In this document: positions 37,801 through 44,698 of the stretch, in pieces
Numbering within the stretch: the first letter of the stretch is position 1
How the letters are laid out: every line of letters starts with the position of its first letter
Source of the DNA: Sunxiuqinia sp965372405
GTDB taxonomy: Bacteria > Bacteroidota > Bacteroidia > Bacteroidales > Prolixibacteraceae
Direction of reading: 5' to 3'
NCBI GenBank assembly: GCA_965372405.1
Contig: CBDVCE010000019.1
Location: 1 to 64,000, forward strand
Length of the DNA: 64,000 bases
Notes under the pieces: generated by a model
The model's database searches: none
The model's input: the letters and a program-made list of their open reading frames with translations, nothing else
Told to the model about the DNA's origin: nothing
Program-made: the position numbers and the translations under genes

Positions 37801-38240
37801 GAAACACCGGGTAATGGTAGACCAGATGAGTCAGTTACATAACCTGAAACAGGTTCTTGTTGTGTCTTACTTACTGAGTTCCCGTTTTTACTAATTGTAA
37901 TGTATCGGTCAATTAGCTTATACGAATAATTAGTATCTTTTAATAATTCATTTAATACTTCTTTAATAGAAGCATCTTTAAAATCAACATCTACTTTTTT
38001 AGAAACGATTTCTTCATCATATTTCAGCATGAAATAATAATCAGTTTCCTCCTCAATGTACTCAATTACATCTTTGAAGGTTTTATCCTTCATAGACATG
38101 TTAATCTTTGTAGACTGAGCATAAGTGCTAGCAAACGTTTGAAAACTTAATACACAGATCAATAGGATCGTTGCCTTCATAATCATCAACATTTTTTTAA
38201 TGCTCCCAATATCGGGAACATACTTCTCGATTTTTTTCAT
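34815..38240 (-). CDS. SusC/RagA-family outer membrane protein with STN domain (locus B)
   Basis: A 1141-aa TonB-dependent transporter. Order seen: signal peptide (FASTYAQS, cleavage about residue 42), STN domain for FecR contact (about 45-110, KTFKDVIEYIEEETDYYF and DASIKEVLNELLKDTNYSY), carboxypeptidase-regulatory-like domain (about 128-205), plug (SPIYVIDGIVRD, SANGAIVVLTKKG), then the barrel ending FGVNVTL. The STN domain together with sigma and FecR genes upstream indicates cell-surface signalling control. The start is preceded by CAAATTT directly before ATGAAAAAA, also seen at the other two STN-type SusC starts. Confidence 0.96.
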   Translation of the reverse strand: MKKIEKYVPDIGSIKKMLMIMKATILLICVLSFQTFASTYAQSTKINMSMKDKTFKDVIEYIEEETDYYFMLKYDEEIVSKKVDVDFKDASIKEVLNELLKDTNYSYKLIDRYITISKNGNSVSKTQQEPVSGYVTDSSGLPLPGVSIIIKGTTTGTITDFDGNFNLINVPGDATLVFSFVGMETLEVEVAGQSKIDVSLNDDAIGIEEVVAIGYGVQKKATLTGAVSNVKAEELEKIPASNVSSMLYGRMAGLNVTTRTGTPGVSADIIIRASSSFNNSSPIYVIDGIVRDKTAFDLLDPIEIEEISILKDAAAAAVYGSRSANGAIVVLTKKGKTGEPTISFNSSYSVEEASVLSEYMDNAVEINRFLNNVIGNNTNHWAYWTEAELDWLGTQNGGKGWNWFDEAKENPHDQRYAMNVSGGTQKVRYFISGALYDQKGIVDELNYKRTNLRAKVDVDVSRDLNIGLQLANINTDRRKYNFQYDYGNDGLPDVFSKLFYYNWDQPPYVDGKATNVGWVGNPIEHIKKSGYRKYKTNSQEAIITAKYKVPELDGLTAGMTYSKTISNNFQKSFWRKHTLNNFRKEGEKGRIWTNEILSTSESSSPGRESLSNTYSRSDNYQLNFNLSYDKSFGDHHVNALLIYEQAEYEGAYFYGTRYDFPIILKDQWFATSGDAEDSRAGGSEFEYGRLSYIGRLDYNFKEKYMVSASVRRDGSMIFAPGKRWGWFPAISAAWRVSEESFFSENVNFIDYLKLRASVGLLGDDSTSPYQWQETYSAAGSYLLGNNNSIGQAAGIRYDGIPNPNITWEKSLTTNLGVDAAFLDEKLHVTSEIWFRNQSDILWSRIQSLPSTFGANMPSQNYAEVNSNGFELELRYNDKIGSDFKYNAGVNFAYATNEVIKFDQAENTPDYKDRIGRSMDYMYTVEYTDIIRTQEDLDALPEGYRIFGFSPELGMPNYNDISGPEGVPDNKIDDYDNQVVSKRSIAPYNAGLFLGGEWKGFNFDVLFQSAFGHKKMYNGRGRESYPGIRPAAHWRDAWTADNPDGAYPKAVDWHQHSGYKNSTFWLRDGSYLRLKNINLGYTIPKSFTKILAGIDRVQFYFNATNLFVISKFTKEGWYDPELPNAEFYPNMKKFTFGVNVTL

Positions 38241-38327
38241 AAATTTGAAATGTTTAGTGTGAATTTTGACCTTCGGGTCATTGTTTACTTAATTTCTTTG
38301 ATTGTGTTTGTAGCACATCCAAAGAGT

Positions 38328-38367
38328 ACAGGCTGAAAATATTGACGTATTTTTGGCCTGTTTTTTT
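38328..38367 (+). terminator. Hairpin with U-tract antisense to the locus B susC leader
   Basis: Arms 38328-38341 (ACAGGCTGAAAATA) and 38348-38361 (TATTTTTGGCCTGT) pair over 14 bp with two G-U pairs on the plus strand. Seven T follow on the plus strand. It lies between fecR (ends 38402) and susC (starts 38240), both minus, so a terminator reading on the plus strand would end an RNA antisense to the susC leader. Confidence 0.6.
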
Positions 38368-38401
38368 ATTTACTTGTTTATTTCATTCTCTTTAGTTCGT
38401 T

Positions 38402-39388
38402 TTATTTCCAATAGATTAAAGTAGGTTTTGCTGCTCTAGGTATAATCTCATAGTGTAATTCAGAAGTAACTTCCAATGCCTCAAGAACCTGATCAATCGG
38501 CTTATTTCGAAGAATTGTGAAGAAGTATGCTTCATTTTCCAATGCTGTATTTTGAATTTCAATCTCCACATTATACCAGCGCTCCATCTTTTTGGCAATA
38601 TCTCCTAGTTTTTCATTTCTGAATGTCACAACTCCTTCTTTCCATGAGGTAAACATTTCTGTATCCACTTTACTGATTTTCAAACTGGAATGTTTTTCAT
38701 CCATTGATGCATTTTCACCAGGTTTCAATAAACTTAATTCAGTACCTTTCTTGTCCAACACACTAATGCTTCCCTCAACCAAGGTTGTGCTAAACGAATT
38801 TTCATCCGGATATACCTGCACATTAAACGAGGTCCCGTAAACCTGAATATCAAGTATTGATGATTTTACCAGAAAGGGGTGTTTCTTATCTTTTGCAACA
38901 TCAAAAAAAGCTTCGCCTGTAATTCGGACTTCCCTTTTTCCTTTACTAAATTCATTATTATATGCGATGGAGCTCCCCGAATTTAACACAACACTGGAAC
39001 CATCTGGCAGCTTAATATTTGAAGTTTGCCCAAAAGGTACCTCTACAAAAAAGTCATTGTCATAAACAGCTTCCGTGTTTAATAAATTGCTATTAAGAAA
39101 ATAGTGGGTCAGACCTCCTAAGCCAAATACAAGAATTAGTATAGCGGCCTTCTGCAACATGGCATACAAAAGCCTCCGTTTATTATTTAATTGGATATTC
39201 GGTAGAATATTCAGTTTCCAGGCCTGAGCAGTATTTTCCTGTGCCCGGTTGGTTAATGCCCATGCTTTTTTGATTGAAATAAATTCGACTTTGTTTTTTG
39301 GGCTTTGCTCAATCCAAACAAACAGTTGATTTTTCTCTTCTGCTGTGGCTTGCCCCTGTAAATATTTTATGATGTTTTCGTATTCCAT
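38402..39388 (-). CDS. FecR-family anti-sigma factor (locus B)
   Basis: A 328-aa inner-membrane protein. The cytoplasmic N-terminus (about 1-75) holds the sigma-binding part, one transmembrane helix follows (AAILILVFGLGGLTHYFL, about 88-105), then the FecR domain (VEVPFGQTSNIKLPDGSSVV to about 230) and a C-terminal DUF4974 domain (VTFRNEKLGDIAKKMERWYNV). It should hold the sigma factor until the SusC STN domain signals substrate uptake. The sigma gene is 155 bp upstream with a hairpin between. Confidence 0.94.
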   Translation of the reverse strand: MEYENIIKYLQGQATAEEKNQLFVWIEQSPKNKVEFISIKKAWALTNRAQENTAQAWKLNILPNIQLNNKRRLLYAMLQKAAILILVFGLGGLTHYFLNSNLLNTEAVYDNDFFVEVPFGQTSNIKLPDGSSVVLNSGSSIAYNNEFSKGKREVRITGEAFFDVAKDKKHPFLVKSSILDIQVYGTSFNVQVYPDENSFSTTLVEGSISVLDKKGTELSLLKPGENASMDEKHSSLKISKVDTEMFTSWKEGVVTFRNEKLGDIAKKMERWYNVEIEIQNTALENEAYFFTILRNKPIDQVLEALEVTSELHYEIIPRAAKPTLIYWK

Positions 39389-39488
39389 TTATTTATTCGG
39401 TTTCTATAAGTACACCTGAATAAATAAATACCCTGCATTGAAAAATGATTTTTTTCTTATGAGAATAGGAAAGGCTTATAGATTGTGG

Positions 39489-39527
39489 CATAGGGATGGC
39501 ATCTTTTAAAAAGATGACATCCCTATG
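39489..39527 (-). terminator. Long near-perfect hairpin between sigma and fecR (locus B)
   Basis: Arms 39489-39507 and 39509-39527 (CATAGGGATG...CATCTTTT and complement) pair over 19 bp with a single mismatch and a one-base centre. It starts 17 bp after the sigma stop on the minus strand. It can terminate or slow transcription into fecR, or be a dispersed palindrome. Confidence 0.6.
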
Positions 39528-39543
39528 TGAATTATATCCATCC

Positions 39544-40140
39544 CTAGTAGAAAAGTATGAAAAAGATAAATTGATAATCGGAAAGAGTTTTGCGAAATAC
39601 CTTTAAAGCCCTTGTCATATTGGCTTCAACCGATTTTACCGCAATCCCCAATTCTTCAGCAATTTCCTGATTTTTTTTATTTTCAAATCTACTCTTTGTA
39701 AATACAAGGCGACATTTCTCTGGTAATTCATCAATGGTTTTCTGAATCAATTCATCCAACTCTGAAAACTCAAGACTATCAAAGCTGATCGATTCTAATG
39801 TTTCAATCCCCAAATTACCCTCCTTTTCCTGTAAACTGTCTTTTACATGCTTTCTAACTACCTTCTCGTGCCGTAGGTAATTCAAACAATCTGTTTTTGC
39901 CGAAGTGTACAAAAATGATTTGATTCCACCAGGAGTCTGTACCTTTTCCCGGTTTTGCCAAAGCTTTATAAAAGCATCCTGAGCAATGCTTTTGGCTTGA
40001 TCGATATCGTTCACAAACTGAGAAGAAAATCCTACAATCGAATTGTAGTTATGATGAAAAAAGTGTTCAAAAATCTTTTCATCTCCCGATTTAAATAATC
40101 GGAACTCAAAATCACTGATATTTGATTTTTGTTGATTCAC
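39544..40140 (-). CDS. ECF RNA polymerase sigma factor (locus B)
   Basis: A 198-aa sigma-70-family factor of the extracytoplasmic type. Region 2 is seen at about 25-90 (YNSIVGFSSQFVNDIDQAKSIAQDAFIKLWQ), region 4 at about 125-185 (IDELPEKCRLVFTKSRFENKKNQEIAEELGIAVKSVEANM). It should activate the locus B susC when released by FecR. A TAGATTTG -7 box with a TTG 24 bp upstream lies 52-59 bp before the start (40192-40226). Confidence 0.95.
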   Translation of the reverse strand: MNQQKSNISDFEFRLFKSGDEKIFEHFFHHNYNSIVGFSSQFVNDIDQAKSIAQDAFIKLWQNREKVQTPGGIKSFLYTSAKTDCLNYLRHEKVVRKHVKDSLQEKEGNLGIETLESISFDSLEFSELDELIQKTIDELPEKCRLVFTKSRFENKKNQEIAEELGIAVKSVEANMTRALKVFRKTLSDYQFIFFILFY

Positions 40141-40191
40141 AAAATAGAATTCAGTATTAATTAGTTAATCTTTGGTTTAGAAAGAATATTG

Positions 40192-40226
40192 CAAATCTAT
40201 AAAAATTGGAATAAAATCTCTGGCAA
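40192..40226 (-). promoter_or_regulatory. Probable promoter of locus B sigma factor
   Basis: Minus-strand TAGATTTG at 40199-40192 fits TAnnTTTG, with TTG at 40226-40224 and a 24-bp spacer, slightly longer than usual. It lies 52 bp before the sigma start. Confidence 0.45.
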
Positions 40227-40233
40227 AATAAAA

Positions 40234-40421
40234 AACCACCTGATTATTACCAGATGGTTCATTGCTTTATAATGGAATATTATCCCTCTCTTATATCTCT
40301 AATTGGATTACTTTAGTTCGATTAATATGTAATAAACGGATTGAAAATCAAAAACTACCCTAACCCTAAAGGGAATTTTGATTTTTCTGCACCTTTTAGG
40401 GTTGGGGAAAACAGAAAAATC
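40234..40421. repeat. Hairpin and interlocking inverted repeats in the 40141-40685 gap
   Basis: AACCACCTG/CAGATGGTT (40234-40242, 40251-40259) is a nine-bp stem with one mismatch. Further on, arms 40358-40370 (CCCTAACCCTAAA) and 40395-40407 (TTTAGGGTTGGGG) interlock with arms 40380-40389 (GATTTTTCTG) and 40412-40421 (CAGAAAAATC): the two stems overlap in pseudoknot order, or are mutually exclusive. The CCCTAACCCTAAAGGG text resembles dispersed Bacteroidota intergenic repeats. The rest of this 545-bp gap between divergent genes shows no gene. Confidence 0.5.
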
Positions 40422-40685
40422 GTGTATGAATCTAATAATCGAACTGAGGTTGATTGTTATTCATTTTGAATGCAGAAATAATCGTCTCTGTTTTTTACGA
40501 TAACAAAGACGCAAATGAAAAAATATTTTTAAAGTATGAATGAGTAGGAATGCACTCTCCTAACTTATTTACAAATCAAGTAAGCTCATATCACAATCCT
40601 ATTTCGATTTAGGATAGCTACTTTTTTAAGAAATGTTATTTGCCGATATTAGACACCGTAAATTATCATCTGTAAAATTAATACT

Positions 40686-41894
40686 ATGAGAAATCTAAAA
40701 TTCAAATATCTATGGATTGTGTTGATAATGGCGATGTTTGTACAAACAGGATTCGCAATTTCACAATCAAAAACACCAATTTCATCAAACGAAGAGGATG
40801 AGACAGGTTCTCAAAAGATATTTAGAACTGAAGCTTTTTTGCAAAATCCCATTGGGGGAGGAATTACGATATCGTGGTTTACCAATGTCCCAACTCATGG
40901 ATGGGTTGAATTTGGATTAGATACAAAACTTGGCAATAAAAAGGAGACCAGAATTGCGGGTCAGGTAGTTGCTAATGTGAAGCACCATAAAATACGAATT
41001 GACGGACTGGTTCCGGGTGAAACTTACCATTACAAAATTGCATCACGTGAAGTGTTAGCCTATGAGCCTTACAATAAAACATTTGGAGAAACAGAGTTCA
41101 GTAAAGTTCATGAGTTTACCCTACCAGACAATGAATCGACTGATTTCACAGCACTCATTTTTAATGATCTGCACAAAAAAGAACAAACTTTAAAGGGTTT
41201 GTTGGAACAGGTTTTGGACATTGATTATGATTTTGTAGTATATAATGGCGATTGCATAGATGATCCTAAAGATGAAGATCACGCTCTAACTTTTCTAAAG
41301 TATTCAAATGAGCAGGTTATGGCAACCGAGAAACCTGTATTTTACATTCGGGGAAATCATGAAATTAGAGGAGCATATTCAGTAGGGCTCAATCATCTTT
41401 TTGATTATGTTGGTGGAAAAACTTATGGTGCTTTTAACTGGGGTGATACTCGTTTTATATTCTTGGATTGTGGTGAAGATAAACCTGACAGCACCCCTGT
41501 TTATGGTGGATTGAACAGTTTTGAGCAACTACGAAATGATCAGCTTGACTTTCTAAATGAAGAAACAAAAACCAAAGCATTTAAGAAAGCATCAAAAAGA
41601 GTATTGATACACCACATTCCATTATTTAGTGCCGATAAAAAAAGATATTTACCATGCAACGAACTTTGGGGCGACATATTGAACCAAAGCAATATATCAG
41701 TTGCCATAAACGGACATACACACCGTTTTGCACATCTCCCCTCTGGAACAATGGGAAATGATTACCCTGTTATTGTTGGAGGTGGGCACAAAGCCGAAGG
41801 AGCAACAGTTATGGTGCTTAAAAAAGTTGGAGAATCGCTTCGACTAAAAGTAATTGGCATGGAAGGAAATATACTGGGTGAGTATGAATTTTAG
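40686..41894 (+). CDS. Metallophosphoesterase with Fn3/PAP-like domain, secreted (paralog)
   Basis: A 402-aa exported protein (signal peptide, TGFAISQ about residue 25) with a PAP-type Fn3 domain at about 45-150 (ITISWFTNVPTHGWVEFG, GLVPGETYHYKIASRE) and a calcineurin-like domain with NDLHKKEQ, NGDCIDD, GNHEIRG, HHIPLFS and GHTHRFAH. It is related over its full length to the protein at 17709-18899 (shared blocks FLDCGEDKPD/ILDPGEDKPD and PVYGGL/PVYAGL). It is divergent from the locus B sigma gene, so it may serve the locus B substrate. Confidence 0.88.
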   Translation: MRNLKFKYLWIVLIMAMFVQTGFAISQSKTPISSNEEDETGSQKIFRTEAFLQNPIGGGITISWFTNVPTHGWVEFGLDTKLGNKKETRIAGQVVANVKHHKIRIDGLVPGETYHYKIASREVLAYEPYNKTFGETEFSKVHEFTLPDNESTDFTALIFNDLHKKEQTLKGLLEQVLDIDYDFVVYNGDCIDDPKDEDHALTFLKYSNEQVMATEKPVFYIRGNHEIRGAYSVGLNHLFDYVGGKTYGAFNWGDTRFIFLDCGEDKPDSTPVYGGLNSFEQLRNDQLDFLNEETKTKAFKKASKRVLIHHIPLFSADKKRYLPCNELWGDILNQSNISVAINGHTHRFAHLPSGTMGNDYPVIVGGGHKAEGATVMVLKKVGESLRLKVIGMEGNILGEYEF

Positions 41895-41922
41895 AAGCTT
41901 ACAGAGCAACATTAGTAATAAT

Positions 41923-41956
41923 CCCCAATAACAGAATTAGTTATTGGGGTTGCTTT
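41923..41956. terminator. Terminator between convergent genes
   Basis: CCCCAATAAC (41923-41932) and GTTATTGGGG (41940-41949) form a perfect ten-bp stem with AGAATTA loop, followed by TTGCTTT on the plus strand and by T-containing DNA on the minus strand. It lies 28 bp after the phosphoesterase stop and 34 bp from the plug protein stop. Confidence 0.8.
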
Positions 41957-41983
41957 ATTCTAAATCAGACAACACTCAATTAT

Positions 41984-42685
41984 TTATTTAAGATTAATCA
42001 CGACGACACCATTCCCCCCACTGCCTCCATATATTGCTGCAGCACCACCTTTCAATAAAGAAATACTCTGTACATCTTGAGGATTCAAATTATCAACGGT
42101 AGAGTGTGGAACCTGAGTCCCATTTACAACAACTATTGCAGGAGTACTTCCCCCGCTAAGGTTTCCTCCAAGCCCTTCACGCATGTACACTTGATTATCA
42201 ACAACTACAACACCAGCACATTTTCCACGAATCATATCCCAAACGCTACCATAAGTGGACATCTCTTCAGCAAATTGTTCTTTCAATTTTGTAATTGCTG
42301 TTGCTTGATACTGTTTTGGAATATACCTAAATCCATCATTTGCAAGTTCATCATCCGTTGAATAATTGCTGGAAATAAGTCCCATTTCGATCGACAAATC
42401 TTCATCCCCTTTTCTTACTGAAACTTTCTTATTGATAAAACCTTCAGCTACAAACTTCAACTTATCTTTCTTTTCTATTAAAATCCTGAATTCTCCTTTA
42501 TTGTCGGTTACCGTTTGCTGTTTACTTTTAAGTGCGACCACTGAAATATTTTCCAGAGGAATGTTGTTCCAAATGCTCACTCTTCCTGTAACTTCTGTTG
42601 TTTGAGCCTGAGTTGAATTTATTCCAGTTACAAAAAACAGAATGATCAATAATAAAGTACCATTGAAATTATAGATTGTTTTCAT
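41984..42685 (-). CDS. Small carboxypeptidase-regulatory plus TonB-plug protein without barrel
   Basis: A 233-aa exported protein (signal peptide ending TQAQ, residue 28). Residues about 30-105 form a carboxypeptidase-regulatory-like beta-sandwich (TGRVSIWNNIPLENISV, DNKGEFRILI). Residues about 135-233 form a TonB plug-like domain (STYGSVWDMIRGKCAGVVV, TPAIVVVNGTQ, DVQSISLLKGGAAAIYGGSGGNGVVVINLK). It then simply ends at the point where a SusC would begin its barrel. The stop is followed by a terminator, so it does not look like a truncated SusC. It lies 108 bp after susD of locus C with a terminator between. Role unknown. Confidence 0.82.
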   Translation of the reverse strand: MKTIYNFNGTLLLIILFFVTGINSTQAQTTEVTGRVSIWNNIPLENISVVALKSKQQTVTDNKGEFRILIEKKDKLKFVAEGFINKKVSVRKGDEDLSIEMGLISSNYSTDDELANDGFRYIPKQYQATAITKLKEQFAEEMSTYGSVWDMIRGKCAGVVVVDNQVYMREGLGGNLSGGSTPAIVVVNGTQVPHSTVDNLNPQDVQSISLLKGGAAAIYGGSGGNGVVVINLK

Positions 42686-42730
42686 TTCTTATTCATTTTA
42701 GAACCAATAGATTTTTAATCAAGAAAACAT

Positions 42731-42771
42731 AAAAAAGGCAGCTGAAATTATAAAAATGACAACTGCCTTTT
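42731..42771 (-). terminator. Terminator after locus C susD
   Basis: On the minus strand AAAAGGCAG (42771-42763) pairs with CTGCCTTTT (to 42733), followed by T-rich DNA TTTTTTATG. It lies 23 bp after the susD stop and separates susD from the plug protein gene. Confidence 0.75.
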
Positions 42772-42793
42772 GGTATTAGGTTAGTTATTTAGC

Positions 42794-44677
42794 TTATTCG
42801 TTAAAGGTCTCCGGAACACCCGGATATTTTACGTAGAAGTATTTCTCATTGACTTCAAATGGTTGAATACTTTTTTTACTTTCAGGAACCCAAAATATTG
42901 GAGTCGTGTAGTTATTTTCACTAATCACAGCAGCAAAATTTTCAGCATTATAAACACCAGGATCTGCAGGATAAATTTGCCTTTCAAGCATTCTGGTCTC
43001 TCTAAGTTCACCTTGGTGAAGGAATGAACCTAAAACAGGATGACGAGTTCTTCTAAATTCAGAGAACAATTCAATTACGTTATGAACATTAAGGTGCAAA
43101 AACTTTTGTTGCATCAAAATCTCCATCTTATCTTCAATACCAGCAGCAGCATCAAATTTACCACCAACAACATCAGCATAAGCTTGAAGCTCGCTTCCAG
43201 CAGGAGTTTCCGGCAAGCATAAGTCTTTAAAGTTAACAATCTTAGTTGTACCAGGATTTGCCATATCTGGTATTTCAACATTATTTAACAATTTACCAGC
43301 AGCACCATCGGGGTCACCTTGACCTCTACCGTAATCATCCCAAAAACGGTAATGTTGATCTAATGATTCCTTAACTGCATTTGTCATGCGCTGAGTTGCT
43401 GTTTGACCAGTAGTAGCTAAGCCTTTCATTTCGGCTTCACACAATAACATTTCAACTTCTGCTACCGAGAAGAAAATTTGTGACTCCTTCGTCCTGTTAG
43501 TTGAGAATGGGTGCCAGTGTGAATAGGCATCATACTTTAAATGTAGGTCAATATCCCTGTACCTGTCATTTTTATTATAAGTGTACCCGTTTTTAAAATT
43601 ATATTCATCCTTATTCCATTGTCCTACAGCTGCATTAATTGACTGTGCAACAGACTGATCATATGATGGAGATTGATACAAACCTTCTCTATTTGGAATA
43701 GCAAAAATAGGCAACCTGGGGTCATCACTTCCTGCATCATAAACATGATCCTCATTGATATCCATCCAGTATAAAATTTCAGGACCAACCCAATTCCAAT
43801 AATGAAATTTTCCAAAAGGGCCTTTCCATTGTTGTCCATCAAAAGTATACATCCAATCCTCGACAGGCGACTCTAAATTAGTAGTTGGAAGTTTTCCACT
43901 TGACAATATTTCACTAATTACGGCCTTGGCTTCAGCTTCTTTAACTCCTGAAACCCTAATTGCAGCTCTTAATCTGTATGCAGCAGCTAGTGATTCCCAT
44001 TTACTAACATCACCATCAAACCAAAGGTCATAGTTTTCAAATTTTGCTTTTTGTTCAGCATTCATACTAGAGTATGCTGCAGCCAATGCATCAGCCTCTT
44101 CTTTGTACTTAGCCAATACATCCTGATAAATCTCCCATGGATCATCAAATTTTGGATAAAAAACACCTTCACCCCCAAGCAGTGCCTCAGAATAAGGAAT
44201 TGAGTTATAATAGTCAACCCCTACTGTAACGTTATGCAAATATAAAATCCGCAGCATATGGTAATAAGCCATCATCCCTGCTTGTTCATCCTCAGGTAAA
44301 TTTGAAATATCGTTCAGGATAGTAGGCATAGCACGGAACACATCTTTTGCAAAAGTATAGGTTTTCCCAGTTCCTTTTTGTGGAACACTAGCCATAAAGT
44401 CATCATATACGTCAAAATCACTGTAATGGTGACCATTGGTTGTAATATGAGTTCTTACTGGCCATCCGTACCCATCAGCACGCATCTGCCAGTAAAAGTG
44501 AATATCCATATTATTCGGATCTCTGCCTAATTGTAAAACCTTAGCAGACATACTTTCAATAACATCAGTGGTCGGAGAATAAGAATTGGGATTAGCAAAC
44601 AGCTCTTCCAGTTCGTCATTACAACTGACAAAGGCGAGCATTCCAATTATTGATATAAATAATAATATTTTTTTCAT
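42794..44677 (-). CDS. SusD/RagB-family nutrient-binding lipoprotein (locus C)
   Basis: A 627-aa lipoprotein when started at the ATG at 44677 (MKKILLFISIIGMLAFVSCN, Cys19); an ATG four codons earlier is possible. It belongs to the SusD-like_2 branch: GDVSKWESLAAAYRLRAAIRVSG at about 215-237, then EVEMLLCEAEMKGL and a late IEDKMEILMQQKFLHLNV. It is longer than usual for this branch (about 500-600). It pairs with the SusC 21 bp upstream. Substrate unknown. Confidence 0.92.
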   Translation of the reverse strand: MKKILLFISIIGMLAFVSCNDELEELFANPNSYSPTTDVIESMSAKVLQLGRDPNNMDIHFYWQMRADGYGWPVRTHITTNGHHYSDFDVYDDFMASVPQKGTGKTYTFAKDVFRAMPTILNDISNLPEDEQAGMMAYYHMLRILYLHNVTVGVDYYNSIPYSEALLGGEGVFYPKFDDPWEIYQDVLAKYKEEADALAAAYSSMNAEQKAKFENYDLWFDGDVSKWESLAAAYRLRAAIRVSGVKEAEAKAVISEILSSGKLPTTNLESPVEDWMYTFDGQQWKGPFGKFHYWNWVGPEILYWMDINEDHVYDAGSDDPRLPIFAIPNREGLYQSPSYDQSVAQSINAAVGQWNKDEYNFKNGYTYNKNDRYRDIDLHLKYDAYSHWHPFSTNRTKESQIFFSVAEVEMLLCEAEMKGLATTGQTATQRMTNAVKESLDQHYRFWDDYGRGQGDPDGAAGKLLNNVEIPDMANPGTTKIVNFKDLCLPETPAGSELQAYADVVGGKFDAAAGIEDKMEILMQQKFLHLNVHNVIELFSEFRRTRHPVLGSFLHQGELRETRMLERQIYPADPGVYNAENFAAVISENNYTTPIFWVPESKKSIQPFEVNEKYFYVKYPGVPETFNE

Positions 44678-44698
44678 AATTAATTGCAATTAAAATTA

